Shown here piece after piece: positions 8,840 to 17,558 of a DNA stretch of 64,000 bases. The DNA lies in the NCBI GenBank assembly GCA_036824005.1, contig DAITBA010000005.1:121447-185446 (forward strand), read 5' to 3'. The stretch comes from DAITBA01 sp036824005 (GTDB taxonomy: Bacteria > Pseudomonadota > Gammaproteobacteria > Burkholderiales > Rhodocyclaceae). The position numbers and the translations under genes are program-made. Every line of letters starts with the position of its first letter. The first letter of the stretch is position 1. The notes beneath the pieces are model-generated. The model made no database searches and was not told the DNA's origin. It saw only the letters and a list, made by a program, of their open reading frames with translations.

Positions 8840-9452
8840 GGATTATTCGCCCTCCGCTGCGACACGCCGGGTGTTGCTCGTCGAGGACGACCGGCTCGTC
8901 CTCACGGCGCTGGAGAAGGGTCTGCGGGATTCCGGCTACGAGGTACTCGCCGCGGAATCCGCGGACGCCGCGCGGCAATTGCTCGCCGCCACAAAGCCGG
9001 ACATCGCCGTGCTCGACGTCCGTCTGCCGGGAGAATCGGGCATCGACCTGGCCAAGTTCCTGCGTGAGGAAGCCGATGTGCCCTTTATTTTCCTCACCGC
9101 CTATGGCGATCATGAGACCGTGGAAGAGGCGGCGGCGCGGGGCGCGCTCGGCTATCTGATCAAGCCGGCCGATATTCCGCAGTTGCTGCCGGCGATGGAG
9201 GCGGCGCTGGCCCGGGCCGCGGAGATCCGCGCTCTGCGCGATTCCGAGCGCCACCTGCAGGACGCCTTCCCCGAGGTGCGCGAGATCAACCTGGCGATCG
9301 GCATCGTCATGGAGCGCAAAGGCATGGACCGGAACCAGGCGTGGGAAGTCTTGCGCGCACTGTCGCGCGCCCAACGGCGCAAGGTGATAGAGGTCGCCCG
9401 CGAGATACTCGCTGCTTCGGAGACGCTGGTGCACCTCCTAGGGAAGTGCTGA
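8832..9452 (+). CDS. Response regulator with ANTAR RNA-binding output domain
   Basis: This 206-residue protein has an N-terminal receiver domain with the acidic pair in LVEDD, phosphoacceptor Asp62 (AVLDVRLPG), Thr in FLTAYG and Lys111 (YLIKPAD). The C-terminal ~60 residues (AIGIVMERKGMDRNQAWEVLRALSRAQRRKVIEVA) match the three-helix ANTAR fold, which binds paired hairpins in nascent mRNA and prevents termination. It overlaps the kinase gene by 8 nt, indicating translational coupling. It is of the AmiR/NasR/EutV type and controls RNA rather than DNA. Its target is unknown; no nitrate or ethanolamine genes lie nearby. Confidence 0.92.
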   Translation: MNKDYSPSAATRRVLLVEDDRLVLTALEKGLRDSGYEVLAAESADAARQLLAATKPDIAVLDVRLPGESGIDLAKFLREEADVPFIFLTAYGDHETVEEAAARGALGYLIKPADIPQLLPAMEAALARAAEIRALRDSERHLQDAFPEVREINLAIGIVMERKGMDRNQAWEVLRALSRAQRRKVIEVAREILAASETLVHLLGKC

Positions 9453-9481
9453 TGTGACGCCGCAGTGTTGCCAATTGCCGC

Positions 9482-9829
9482 TCAGGCGCTGTGCGCGGCG
9501 CTCGCACGCGCGTAGAACGCCGCGCTGAGATAAAGCGCCAGCGCCAGCAGCGTTTCAGCAACCGCGAAGGTGGCCGAGCTGCCCTCGTCGGTGTACCAGC
9601 GCACGGCGCCTTCGACCAGATATGCCAATGCCAACAGCGACGCCCACTGGTGCGTGGCGCGCCTGCCGCGCAGTATGCCGAACAGCGGCGCCAGCAGCGG
9701 CAAGGCCTTGAGCGCGAGCCAGGACCCGCCCGGACGCACGGGGGCGAGCCAGAGTTCCCACGCCAGGCAGAGGAAGATCAATGCGATCAGGCTTGCGCTG
9801 GCACCGAGGTTGAGCCAGCGCGGACTCAC
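9482..9829 (-). CDS. DUF2069 domain membrane protein
   Basis: This 115-residue protein has three to four hydrophobic helices (for example LIALIFLCLAWELWLAPV and LLALAYLVEGAVRWYTD). It fits the conserved beta/gamma-proteobacterial DUF2069 family, whose role is unknown. Its ATG overlaps the wrbA stop by 4 nt (ATGA), so the two are translationally coupled. wrbA-DUF2069 pairs are common in beta-proteobacteria. Confidence 0.85.
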   Translation of the reverse strand: MSPRWLNLGASASLIALIFLCLAWELWLAPVRPGGSWLALKALPLLAPLFGILRGRRATHQWASLLALAYLVEGAVRWYTDEGSSATFAVAETLLALALYLSAAFYARASAAHSA

Positions 9830-10419
9830 GACGCGAGCTTGAGCGCCGTCTCGGCCAGGCGCCGGCCGAGCGCGATGGCCAGCTGCTTCTCGGCGTCGCT
9901 TATGGGCAGGTCGTTGCCCATGCCAGCAACATGACTTGCGCCGTAAGGGCTGCCACCGCCACGGGTCGCCTGCAGCTGCGGTTCAGCGTATGGCAGGCCG
10001 ACGATGACCATGCCGTGATGCAGCAACGGCAGCATCATGGACAACAGCGTCGTCTCCTGGCCGCCGTGCATGCTTGCCGTCGAGGTGAAGACGGCGGCAG
10101 GCTTGCCCACCAACGCATTGCTGAGCCACAGGCCGGCCGTGCCATCGAGAAAATACTTCAGCGGTGCTGCCATGTTGCCGAACCGCGTCGGGCTGCCGAG
10201 TGCAAGCCCGATGCACTCTTCGAGATCCGCGAATTCCGCATAGGGCGCGCCGGTCTCCGGCACATCTGGCTCGACCACCTCGCACACGGTCGACACCTTG
10301 GGTACCGTGCGCAGCCGCGCGGCCGCGCCGGGCACCTGTTCGATGCCGCGGGCGACGAGTTGCGCCAGCGCTTTGACGCTGCCGCGATGGCTGTAATACA
10401 GAACCAGGACTTCCTTCAT
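9826..10419 (-). CDS. wrbA: NAD(P)H:quinone oxidoreductase, flavodoxin-like WrbA
   Basis: This 197-residue FMN-binding flavoprotein reduces quinones by two electrons. The flavodoxin phosphate-binding start MKEVLVLYYSHRGSV, the loop GSPTRFGNMAAPLKYFLD, and GTAGLWLSNALVGKPAAVFTSTASMHGGQE are hallmark WrbA segments. The ATG at 10419 is chosen because it begins the conserved beta strand. The open frame extends upstream, but that part is low-complexity and non-conserved. Divergent from yihY; expressed with DUF2069. Confidence 0.95.
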   Translation of the reverse strand: MKEVLVLYYSHRGSVKALAQLVARGIEQVPGAAARLRTVPKVSTVCEVVEPDVPETGAPYAEFADLEECIGLALGSPTRFGNMAAPLKYFLDGTAGLWLSNALVGKPAAVFTSTASMHGGQETTLLSMMLPLLHHGMVIVGLPYAEPQLQATRGGGSPYGASHVAGMGNDLPISDAEKQLAIALGRRLAETALKLAS

Positions 10420-10525
10420 CTGCACGGCATTTCCTTCCGCTCCTCGGCAACGGAGGCGTCGGCTCCGCCCGCCGCCCACATGTCCGTTAGAATACGGCCG
10501 ATTATAAGCAACCGGCCCTCGCTCC

Positions 10526-11746
10526 GTGCCGCCATCCATGCGCGAGCGTTTGCGCGCAGTCCTCGAATTCATCCAACTCGTCGCGCAAGGTTTCCGCACC
10601 GACCGCTGCGCCCAAGTCGCGGCCAGCCTCGCGTTTACCACGCTGTTGTCGCTCGTGCCGCTGCTGACCGTGGCACTGGTGACGATTTCAAGTCTGCCCG
10701 TCTTTACGAAACTGGCCGGAGCGTTGCGGGCATTCCTTCTCGCGAATCTACTGCCGGATCGTGCCGGCGACATGATCGCCCGCTATGCGCTGCAATTCAG
10801 CCAGAAGGCAAGCCAGTTGTCGCTCATCGGCTCGCTCGTGCTGTTGGTCACGGCGATGATGTTGATGCTGACCATCGACCGCTCGTTCAACGAGATCTGG
10901 CGCGTGCGGCGGCCGCGTCCCCTGGCGCGCCGGGTGCTCATCTACGGCCTGGCACTGACGGCGGGTCCCGCGGTGCTCGGGGCGGCCTTGGCGACGTCGA
11001 CTTACTTCCTGAGCGCATCGCTGGGACTAGTGCAGGAGGCGCGCTGGGTCCGCGCGACGCTCTTCCGCGTGCTGTCGCTGGGCTCCGTGATGCTTCTGCT
11101 CTCTGCGCTGTACTATGCTGTGCCCAACCGCAGCGTGGCGTTTCGGGATGCGCTGGCGGGCGGCATCGTTGCCTCGCTCGGGCTGGTCCTGACCCAGCGG
11201 CTGTTCAGCATTTACGTCACCACGTTTCCAACGTACGCGCTTATCTACGGCACGTTCGCAACCCTGCCGATTTTCCTTGTCTGGCTGTATTTGTCATGGT
11301 GCGTGGTCCTGGTCGGTGCGCTGGTGAGCGCGTTGCTGCCCGAATTCCGCGCCGGGATTCATGCTGCTGCGCGCTATCCGGGCCGCAGCTTCTACGCCTG
11401 TCTGCGCATCCTGCAGGTGCTTGCCGAGGCACGCGGGCAGGCCCGCTCGCTGCAGCAATTGGCCGAGGCCGCCGAACAGAGCCTGGCCGAGACCGAATCG
11501 CTGCTCGAGGAGATGGTGGCCGCGCGCTGGACGGTGCATGCCGGCAGGCATGGCTGGTGGCTGGGTCGAGGGGTGGAGGACCTGAAACTGTCCGATGTCT
11601 TCGCGCGCTTTGCCTTTTCGCCGCGGGCGCTACCGGCCGCCACGACTGCTCGGGACGCCCGATTGCGCGAGCGCCTGCTCCGCGCCTACGAAAACGCCAG
11701 CGTGGAACTCAGCCTGCCCCTGTCGGAGCTGTTTCAGATCGGATAG
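10526..11746 (+). CDS. YihY/UPF0761 (BrkB-like) inner-membrane protein
   Basis: This 406-residue protein has about six transmembrane helices in its first 280 residues (e.g. AASLAFTTLLSLVPLLTVAL, SLIGSLVLLVTAMMLMLTID, ALIYGTFATLPIFLVWLYLSWCVVLVGA). The ASLAFTTLLSLVPLL and IYGTFATLPIFLVWLYLSW blocks define the YihY family, often misnamed ribonuclease BN. A ~120-residue cytoplasmic tail of winged-helix-like character follows. The GTG at 10526 is the longest start; an ATG at 10538 is equally plausible. Its last 13 nt overlap the convergent gene. Function unknown. Confidence 0.88.
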   Translation: MPPSMRERLRAVLEFIQLVAQGFRTDRCAQVAASLAFTTLLSLVPLLTVALVTISSLPVFTKLAGALRAFLLANLLPDRAGDMIARYALQFSQKASQLSLIGSLVLLVTAMMLMLTIDRSFNEIWRVRRPRPLARRVLIYGLALTAGPAVLGAALATSTYFLSASLGLVQEARWVRATLFRVLSLGSVMLLLSALYYAVPNRSVAFRDALAGGIVASLGLVLTQRLFSIYVTTFPTYALIYGTFATLPIFLVWLYLSWCVVLVGALVSALLPEFRAGIHAAARYPGRSFYACLRILQVLAEARGQARSLQQLAEAAEQSLAETESLLEEMVAARWTVHAGRHGWWLGRGVEDLKLSDVFARFAFSPRALPAATTARDARLRERLLRAYENASVELSLPLSELFQIG

Positions 11747-13266
11747 GGGTCGGATTCGTACTGGAACAGCTCGACGCTGGAGGTCTGCAGATCCAGGCTG
11801 ACCATGCGTCCCTGCGCGATGCAGGTCTTGTCCTCGCCCGTCACCATGATGAACCGGCGCGACCGACAGCTGCCGGCGGGCGCGAGTATCGCCGGGTTCT
11901 GGCGCAGGGCCGGAAGCGGGTCGAGCAGCAGCGCCTGAAACGGCTGGCGCTGCTGCTGCTTGGTGTTGCGGAAAGCAATGCCGATGGACGTGGCGCCGGG
12001 GGCAACGACCTGCACGCCGAGTTCGATGTGCTCGGGGTTGTCGCTGGTCATCCAGCGCAGGATACAGATCTGCCATGCCTGGCTCTCGGCCATGCGCAGC
12101 CCGATGGCACTGCCGTTGTGCAGCCCATGCACCTCGCCGGCGACGTGCATGAGCGCGTAGCCGGCCGGGCTTTCGTTGAGCACCATCCAGTCGGAGATGT
12201 TGTCTTCTCCTGGCTCAGCGGTCGCCGCCGGACCGCGTTCGAGCATCTGCCACAAGGCCTCCAGGCCGATGCAGACCTGAACACGATAGTTGTTGCGCCG
12301 TCGCGGGAAATGGCGTTTTGCCGGCTCGACCCAGCATTGTTGGATGCGGCGCAACAGGCCGCGATAGCCTGCGTCGGACGCCTCCGGCGGCAGGTGAAGC
12401 TCCTCCGGCATGGTGCCGCGCTCCAGGGCCTTGAGCTGCTCGGCGGTCAGCGCCGCAAGCCGGGCGCAGGACAGGTAGATGAGGGACTTCGCGCCCGCCG
12501 GGGGCGGTTTGCGGGCAAACGGCACGGGCGGTGCATCGCGGCCGGTGTCGACCCAGAACAGCGACGGATCCGCCTCGCCCGGCGCCGATTCGCGGATCTC
12601 CACGGCGGAGGCGAAGCGCGACAGGTAGGCCGATATCAGTTCGACCTCCCGTGCCGACAGGCTCTCGGGCTGAATCGTGGCCAGCGCCAGCATTTCCCGG
12701 TAGATCTGCTCGGCGTCCGGCGAAGCGTTTGGCCCGGACATGTCGGATTCGCGCTCCAGCCGCGCTTCCCGGAAGAGCTGATGGGCGCTGCGCCACAGGT
12801 CCGGCGGCACGCGGGCCGCCACGAGCGCGCCGATTTCCAGCTGTTCGAGCAGGCTCTTCATGGCGCGGCCGACTATGCGCGTCGGATTGCGACGCTGATT
12901 GCGCACGCGGCGCTGTTCTACATCTGCCAGCACGCGCTCGTAACCGCGCGCGATGGTCTGATGGATTTCGCTCAGGCCGTGGGCGATCTGGCGCAGCGGC
13001 CGCGACAACGGCAGACTCGCATCCCTAAGCTTCGGCTTCAGCTCCAGGGTGATTTTGTGGGCTCGCGTGTAGAACAGGTCCAGGATACGGTGAAACTGGT
13101 TGCCGCTGATCTGGGCCTCGCTCAGGGACACCAGGTGGGCGCGCAGTGGTGCCAGATCTTCCAGGGGATTCGCCGCCGGTGGCCCGGCAAGCCAGTCGAG
13201 TATCTGCTCGACGTGCTGCTCGGCGAACAAGTCGTCGGACTCTGGTGTCATCGGGAGCGCCGTCAT
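11734..13266 (-). CDS. Conserved hypothetical protein, possible C-terminal PilZ-like domain
   Basis: A 510-residue soluble protein I cannot assign firmly. The N-terminal half is mainly helical and charged (DLFAEQHVEQILDWL, RKKR-rich region QRRVRNQRRNPTR near 150). The C-terminal ~200 residues contain a basic RHFPRRRNNYRVQV segment and a beta-rich block NISDWMVLNESPAGYALMHV...GLRM. That layout recalls degenerate PilZ/c-di-GMP-binding domains of beta-proteobacteria, but a clean RxxxR plus D/NxSxxG pair is not obvious. The ATG at 13266 is chosen; an in-frame ATG at 13251 is possible. It overlaps yihY tail-to-tail by 13 nt. Codon usage resembles its neighbours. Confidence 0.7.
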   Translation of the reverse strand: MTALPMTPESDDLFAEQHVEQILDWLAGPPAANPLEDLAPLRAHLVSLSEAQISGNQFHRILDLFYTRAHKITLELKPKLRDASLPLSRPLRQIAHGLSEIHQTIARGYERVLADVEQRRVRNQRRNPTRIVGRAMKSLLEQLEIGALVAARVPPDLWRSAHQLFREARLERESDMSGPNASPDAEQIYREMLALATIQPESLSAREVELISAYLSRFASAVEIRESAPGEADPSLFWVDTGRDAPPVPFARKPPPAGAKSLIYLSCARLAALTAEQLKALERGTMPEELHLPPEASDAGYRGLLRRIQQCWVEPAKRHFPRRRNNYRVQVCIGLEALWQMLERGPAATAEPGEDNISDWMVLNESPAGYALMHVAGEVHGLHNGSAIGLRMAESQAWQICILRWMTSDNPEHIELGVQVVAPGATSIGIAFRNTKQQQRQPFQALLLDPLPALRQNPAILAPAGSCRSRRFIMVTGEDKTCIAQGRMVSLDLQTSSVELFQYESDPYPI

Positions 13267-13383
13267 GTTGAGCCAGTCTTCCTGGGTTCCTAGGGCATGC
13301 CCGCGAGATTTTAGTAGAATCGCGAGTGCTTGTGGGGACGGGGTGCAACATCTCTGTCGCTCGAGGGACGAATCGGGGAGCCG

Positions 13384-13914
13384 ATGCACTTGCTATCGCG
13401 CGCTGGAAATGCCCTGCTGGCCTTGGCTCTGGCCTGGATTGTGCTCGGCAGCACGCCGGCCGCGGCCCAGGAGGCGCAACGCTTTTTCGATACCACACTC
13501 GGCGACTTTCGTGCCGAACTGACCGCCGCCCGGGAGCAAAAGAAGGCGGGTGTGCTCCTGGTGTTCGAAATGGAAGGCTGCCCGTACTGCCGTCGCATGC
13601 GCGAGACCGTATTTAACCGCCAGGACGTTCAGGACTACATCCGGCGCCATTTCCTCGTTTTCTCCGTCGACATCCTCGGCGACGTCGCCGTGCACGACTT
13701 CCGCGGCAGCGAGATGCGCGAAAAGGACTTCGCGCGCGAGACGAAGGTGCGCAGTACGCCGACCTTCGTCTTCGTCGGGCCGTCGGGCGAGATCATGACG
13801 CGATACGTCGGCGCGACCCGGACCCCGGCGGAGTTCCTCGCGCTCGGGCGATTCGTGGTCGACGGCGCTTATCGCAGCGAGAGCTTCGAACAATACCTAA
13901 AGCGCCAGAATTGA
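13384..13914 (+). CDS. Periplasmic thioredoxin-fold protein (SoxW-like)
   Basis: A 176-residue exported protein. Residues 1-31 form a signal peptide (ALLALALAWIVLGSTPAAA with cleavage near AAAQ). The mature part has a thioredoxin fold with a CPYC redox motif (EMEGCPYCRRMRE) and the cis-Pro segment RSTPTFVFVG. It resembles the SoxW/Thioredoxin_2 group that reduces periplasmic disulfides. The ATG at 13384 is used because it starts the signal peptide; the upstream extension is not conserved-looking. It lies 43 nt before pyrF and could be co-transcribed. Redox partner not evident. Confidence 0.85.
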   Translation: MHLLSRAGNALLALALAWIVLGSTPAAAQEAQRFFDTTLGDFRAELTAAREQKKAGVLLVFEMEGCPYCRRMRETVFNRQDVQDYIRRHFLVFSVDILGDVAVHDFRGSEMREKDFARETKVRSTPTFVFVGPSGEIMTRYVGATRTPAEFLALGRFVVDGAYRSESFEQYLKRQN

Positions 13915-13957
13915 ATCGCCTGGCGCTGATGTCCATCACTGCCGGGAGCCCCGGATC

Positions 13958-14704
13958 ATGACGCATCGCTCGTCCCTGTCCTCGTTGCTGTCCGCCAAGC
14001 CGATTGACCCCGCCGAGCGGCTGATCGTGGCGCTCGATGTCGCCGATGCCGCGGCCGCGCGCTCGCTCGTGCGCACGCTGGGCGAGGCGGTGCGATTCTA
14101 CAAGATCGGGTTGGAACTGTTCATGGCCGGCGGTTACTTCGATCTGCTCGACTGGCTGCTCGGGCAAGGCAAGAAGGTGTTCGTGGACCTGAAGTTCTTC
14201 GACGTGCCGGAGACCGTGCGTGCCGCCGTGCGCGCCCTCAGCCGAAGCGGCGCCCACTTCGCAACGGTGCACGGCAACCAGGCGATCATGGAGGCGGCGG
14301 GCCAGGACAAGGGGCAGCTGCGGATTCTCGCAGTGACTGTGCTCACCAGCCTGGACCGCGGTGACCTCGACGATCTTGGCTTTGCCTGCGACGTCGAGGC
14401 ACTGGTGCTCTCGCGCGCCCGGCGGGCGCTGCAGGCCGGTTGCGACGGCATTGTCTCGTCCGGCCTGGAGGCGCCGATGATCCGCCGCGAGCTGGGCCAG
14501 CGCCTGCTGGTCGTGACGCCTGGTATCCGGCCGGTGGAGAACAAGCCCGCAGACGATCAGAAGCGCACGGTGGATGTGGCGCAGGCCTTTCGCAATGGTG
14601 CCGATTACATCGTCGTTGGCCGGCCGATCCGCCAGGCCGCCGACCCGCACGCGGCGGCGCAGGCGGTACAGGCCACCATTGGTGAGCTGTTTTCCAGCCG
14701 CTGA
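13958..14704 (+). CDS. pyrF: Orotidine 5'-phosphate decarboxylase
   Basis: This 248-residue TIM-barrel enzyme makes UMP from OMP, the last step of de novo pyrimidine synthesis. Catalytic residues are visible in FVDLKFFDVPETV (Asp77, Lys79, Asp82). The C-terminal VTPGIRP and GADYIVVGRPI phosphate-binding segments are intact. Length is normal. It is convergent with the LuxR-type regulator, and 60 nt of GC-rich dyads separate them. Confidence 0.96.
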   Translation: MTHRSSLSSLLSAKPIDPAERLIVALDVADAAAARSLVRTLGEAVRFYKIGLELFMAGGYFDLLDWLLGQGKKVFVDLKFFDVPETVRAAVRALSRSGAHFATVHGNQAIMEAAGQDKGQLRILAVTVLTSLDRGDLDDLGFACDVEALVLSRARRALQAGCDGIVSSGLEAPMIRRELGQRLLVVTPGIRPVENKPADDQKRTVDVAQAFRNGADYIVVGRPIRQAADPHAAAQAVQATIGELFSSR

Positions 14705-14764
14705 TTCGAAGACGGCGCAGCGCCGGCGCGTGGCGCAACGGGGCGTGCTGCCGTGGCGCGGCGC

Positions 14765-15448
14765 TCAGCTTCCTACCTTCATTCCCAGCCTGCCGGCGGC
14801 GATCACGGCCTGGGTGCGTGTGCCCACGTTCAGCGCCCGCAGGATGGCGCGCACGTGGACTTTCACCGTTGCTTCGGCGAGATTCAGCTCGCGGCAGATC
14901 TGCTTGTTCGACTTGCCCTGCACCAAAAGGGACAGCACTTCCGTCTGACGTTCCGTCAGGCCTAGTGCCGCCGCCGTCGCGGCTGCCGCCTCCGGGCTGA
15001 GCGGGTTCGATCCGGGGACTGCGGCCATCCCTTCGCTGCTGCCGGTGCCTCTGCCCAGCACTTCCGGCGGAACATAGATGCCGCCGGCCAGGACCAGGCG
15101 CAGCGCCGACATCAGTACTTCACTGAGGGAGGATTTGGGGATGAAACCGGCGGCGCCTCGCTGCAACGCCGCGTTCACCGTGTGCTTGTCCTGGGCGGCC
15201 GATAGCACCACGACGGGCAGGTCGAGGTAACGCTCGCCGAAGATGCCCAAGGCTTCCAGCCCGTGCATGTCCGGCATGTGCAGGTCGAGCAGGACAAGAT
15301 CGAGATCGGGGTTCTGTTCAGCAAGCTGCAATGCGGCCGCTGCGGTGCCTGCCTCGAGGACGGTTACCTCCTCGCCATCGAAATGAGTAAGGATGCCACG
15401 CAGCCCCTCGCGGATAAGAGGGTGATCATCCACCACCATAATCTTCAA
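14765..15448 (-). CDS. NarL/LuxR-family response regulator (orphan), TTG start
   Basis: This 227-residue DNA-binding response regulator has receiver residues DD (7-8), phosphoacceptor Asp55 (LVLLDLHMPD), and Lys in FIPKSSLSE. A linker leads to a LuxR helix-turn-helix LTERQTEVLSLLVQGKSNKQICRELNLAEATVKVHV. The TTG at 15448 is preferred because GGAGG lies 5 nt upstream and translation then begins MKIMVVDDHPLIREGL, the family consensus. A longer frame from an ATG at 15532 adds 28 non-conserved residues without a ribosome site. No sensor kinase gene is adjacent. Confidence 0.88.
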   Translation of the reverse strand: MKIMVVDDHPLIREGLRGILTHFDGEEVTVLEAGTAAAALQLAEQNPDLDLVLLDLHMPDMHGLEALGIFGERYLDLPVVVLSAAQDKHTVNAALQRGAAGFIPKSSLSEVLMSALRLVLAGGIYVPPEVLGRGTGSSEGMAAVPGSNPLSPEAAAATAAALGLTERQTEVLSLLVQGKSNKQICRELNLAEATVKVHVRAILRALNVGTRTQAVIAAGRLGMKVGS

Positions 15449-15939
15449 ACTGGCCTCCGGTGCAGTACTGGCAATGAACGCTCGAGGGAGCGCAACCTTG
15501 GCCGTTACGATACGCGCTCGGGCGGTATTCATGCAAGAGGACTAGGGGCAACGGGACGCCGGGAGCCGGGCCGGGGAGATGTAGCGGCACGCGTTTTTTG
15601 AACTTTCGGATGCCACCGCGCGACGTATTCAAGTGTGTGCGGTCTGCCGCCGTTATGGCGGTTGAGATGTCCACGTCGGTCCATCGTGCTCAGGTTCCCA
15701 TGGAAGCGTCACGCTCGAACAGATTACCCGCCGACGCCGTCATACCGGTGTGGCCCGCCGGGCTGATCGTGCTCGTTACGGCGCTGATCGCCGCCCTGGC
15801 CAGCATCGCCTGATCGTCGGCGCGGTTGCCGCGCAGCCCGTCGTGCCCGCCCGGTCCCCGTTCGGGCAAACACGGCGCAACGCCCGGGCGTGCCGGGACC
15901 GCCGATCTTCCTTCGCTCCGCTTCGCCTCTGCTTCCTCC
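15449..15939. other. Intergenic region with no firm gene
   Basis: About 490 nt between the divergent LuxR-type regulator and rpsP. It should hold the regulator's promoter. The only coding candidate is a 37-codon membrane peptide frame (15700-15813). No convincing RNA gene or repeat was recognised. Confidence 0.5.
15700..15813 (+). CDS. Possible small membrane peptide (37 aa)
   Basis: A short ATG frame encodes about 18 polar residues followed by a single hydrophobic helix (VWPAGLIVLVTALIAALASI). The ribosome site is weak (AGG only). It would be a single-pass small protein, but short hydrophobic frames arise by chance in GC-rich DNA. Listed for completeness with low confidence. Confidence 0.22.
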   Translation: MEASRSNRLPADAVIPVWPAGLIVLVTALIAALASIA

Positions 15940-15968
15940 TTGAAACTTGCGCCCCGGCACCGTAAAAT
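15940..15968 (+). promoter_or_regulatory. Strong sigma-70 promoter of the rpsP operon
   Basis: TTGAAA (15940-15945), 17 nt, TAAAAT (15963-15968). It lies 32 nt upstream of the rpsP ATG, with a transcription start expected near 15975. Confidence 0.75.
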
Positions 15969-15999
15969 CCAGGGTTTTTCGCTTTCGAGGTGGTTTGAC

Positions 16000-16254
16000 A
16001 TGGTTGTGATCCGACTCGCCCGTGGCGGCGCCAAGAAACGCCCGTTCTACAACATGGTGGTGGCGGATTCGCGCAACCGTCGCGACGGTCGCTTCATCGA
16101 ACGTATCGGTTTCTACAATCCCGTCGCACCGCAGCAGGAACAGGGCTTTCGCGTCGATGCCGAGCGGCTTGCCCATTGGACCGGCAAGGGCGCACAGCTC
16201 AGTCCGACCGTGGCCCGTCTGATCAAACAGTTTGGCGCGAAAGCGGTGGCGTAA
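16000..16254 (+). CDS. rpsP: 30S ribosomal protein S16
   Basis: This 84-residue ribosomal protein binds 16S rRNA early in 30S assembly. The start MVVIRLARGGAKKRPFYNMV and VADSRNRRDGRFIERIGFYNP are diagnostic. The ATG at 16000 follows a GAGG-containing ribosome site and a consensus promoter. It is the first gene of rpsP-rimM-trmD-rplS. Confidence 0.98.
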   Translation: MVVIRLARGGAKKRPFYNMVVADSRNRRDGRFIERIGFYNPVAPQQEQGFRVDAERLAHWTGKGAQLSPTVARLIKQFGAKAVA

Positions 16255-16268
16255 AGTATGGCGCGGGC

Positions 16269-16763
16269 ATGATCGTACTGGGGCGCGTTACTGCCCCGTT
16301 GGGTGTCCGTGGCTGGGTCAGGATTCACCCGCTCGGTGACGATCCGGCCGAATGGCAAAAGATGCGCCGATGGTGGTTGGGTGTCGAGCCGCAGTGGCGC
16401 TGTTACGAAGTCGAGCAGTTCGAGTTGCGCGGGCGCAGCGTCGCGGTGCGCTTCGCCGGCGTGGAGGATCGAAACGCGGCGGAAGGATTGCGCGGGCTGT
16501 ACGTCGCCGTACCGCAGGAGGAATTGCCGGCGAGCGCCGCAGGCGAGTACTACTGGGCGGATCTGCTGGGCTTGGAAGTGACGAACCTGGCCGGAGACCG
16601 TCTGGGCAAGGTGACCGAGCTGATCTCCACCGGCGCGCACGATGTGTTGTGCCTGAGCGATGAGGAAGGATGCCGGCGTCTGCTGCCCTTCGTCGAGCCG
16701 GTGATCAGGGAAGTGGACCTCGACGCGAGGCGGATTCGAGTCGAGTGGGAACGAGACTGGTAG
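16269..16763 (+). CDS. rimM: Ribosome maturation factor RimM
   Basis: This 164-residue 16S rRNA processing protein acts on the 30S head with S19. The N-terminal RimM domain (MIVLGRVTAPLGVRGWVRIHPL) and the PRC-barrel (EYYWADLLGLEVTN...LGKVTELISTGAHDVL) are in the normal order. The ATG at 16269 gives the conserved beginning. An upstream ATG at 16258 is out of frame. It lies 14 nt after rpsP. Confidence 0.96.
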   Translation: MIVLGRVTAPLGVRGWVRIHPLGDDPAEWQKMRRWWLGVEPQWRCYEVEQFELRGRSVAVRFAGVEDRNAAEGLRGLYVAVPQEELPASAAGEYYWADLLGLEVTNLAGDRLGKVTELISTGAHDVLCLSDEEGCRRLLPFVEPVIREVDLDARRIRVEWERDW

Positions 16764-16778
16764 GCGGCGCCGCTTGCA

Positions 16779-17555
16779 ATGGCCATCGCTTTCGACGTCG
16801 TGACGCTGTTCCCGGAGATGTTCGCGGCGGTAACGCAGTGGGGCATCACGCGGCGGGCGCTCGAACGGGGGCTCTATAGCCTGCAGTGCTGGAATCCGCG
16901 GGATTTCACCACGGACAACTACCGCACCATCGACGACCGCCCTTATGGTGGCGGGCCCGGAATGGTGATGCTGGCGCAACCGCTGGAGAGCGCCATCACT
17001 GCGGCGCGTGGCCGCCAGCAGGCGGTTGCAGGTGCAGCGGGCAGGGTGGTTTACCTGTCGCCGCAGGGGCGACCCCTGCGACACGGGCGCGTGACGGAAC
17101 TTGCTCGGGAGCGAGCGCTTGTCTTGCTCTGCGGTCGATACGAGGGCATCGACCAGCGCTTGATCGATGCGTGCGTGGATGAAGAGATCTCGCTCGGTGA
17201 CTTCGTCCTCTCCGGTGGCGAAATCGCGGCCATGGCGCTGATCGATGCCGTCGTGCGCCAGCTGCCGGGTGCAGTGAACGACGTCGGATCGGTGCAGCAG
17301 GAATCGTTCGCCGACGGGTTACTCGACTGTCCGCAATACACGCGGCCGGAAGAGCATCGAGGAACGTGGGTGCCGGAGGTGTTGCTTTCGGGGCACCACG
17401 AGGAGATACGCCGCTGGCGGCTGAGGCAGTCGCTCATGCGGACGTGGCAACGCCGGCCGGATCTGCTGGCGCAACGCGCGATGAGCGACGAGGAAGCGCA
17501 ACTGCTCGAGGAAGTAAAGCAGCAGCTCTGCGATCAGGACAACATCAAGGAGTAG
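16779..17555 (+). CDS. trmD: tRNA (guanine-N1-)-methyltransferase
   Basis: This 258-residue SPOUT enzyme makes m1G37 in tRNAs and prevents +1 frameshifting. The start FDVVTLFPEMF, DDRPYGGGPGMVM, the trefoil-knot loop LCGRYEGIDQRLID and SGGEIAAMALIDAVVRQLPG are all visible. Length is typical. The stop (17553-17555) lies immediately after the ribosome site for rplS. Confidence 0.97.
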   Translation: MAIAFDVVTLFPEMFAAVTQWGITRRALERGLYSLQCWNPRDFTTDNYRTIDDRPYGGGPGMVMLAQPLESAITAARGRQQAVAGAAGRVVYLSPQGRPLRHGRVTELARERALVLLCGRYEGIDQRLIDACVDEEISLGDFVLSGGEIAAMALIDAVVRQLPGAVNDVGSVQQESFADGLLDCPQYTRPEEHRGTWVPEVLLSGHHEEIRRWRLRQSLMRTWQRRPDLLAQRAMSDEEAQLLEEVKQQLCDQDNIKE

Positions 17556-17558
17556 AAA

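Noticed and set aside
9931..13293. Very long open frame on the + strand (about 1120 codons)
   Set aside because: It runs antisense to wrbA and the 510-residue gene and through yihY in another frame. Composition is Arg/Ala/Gly-rich without motifs, a typical GC-rich shadow.
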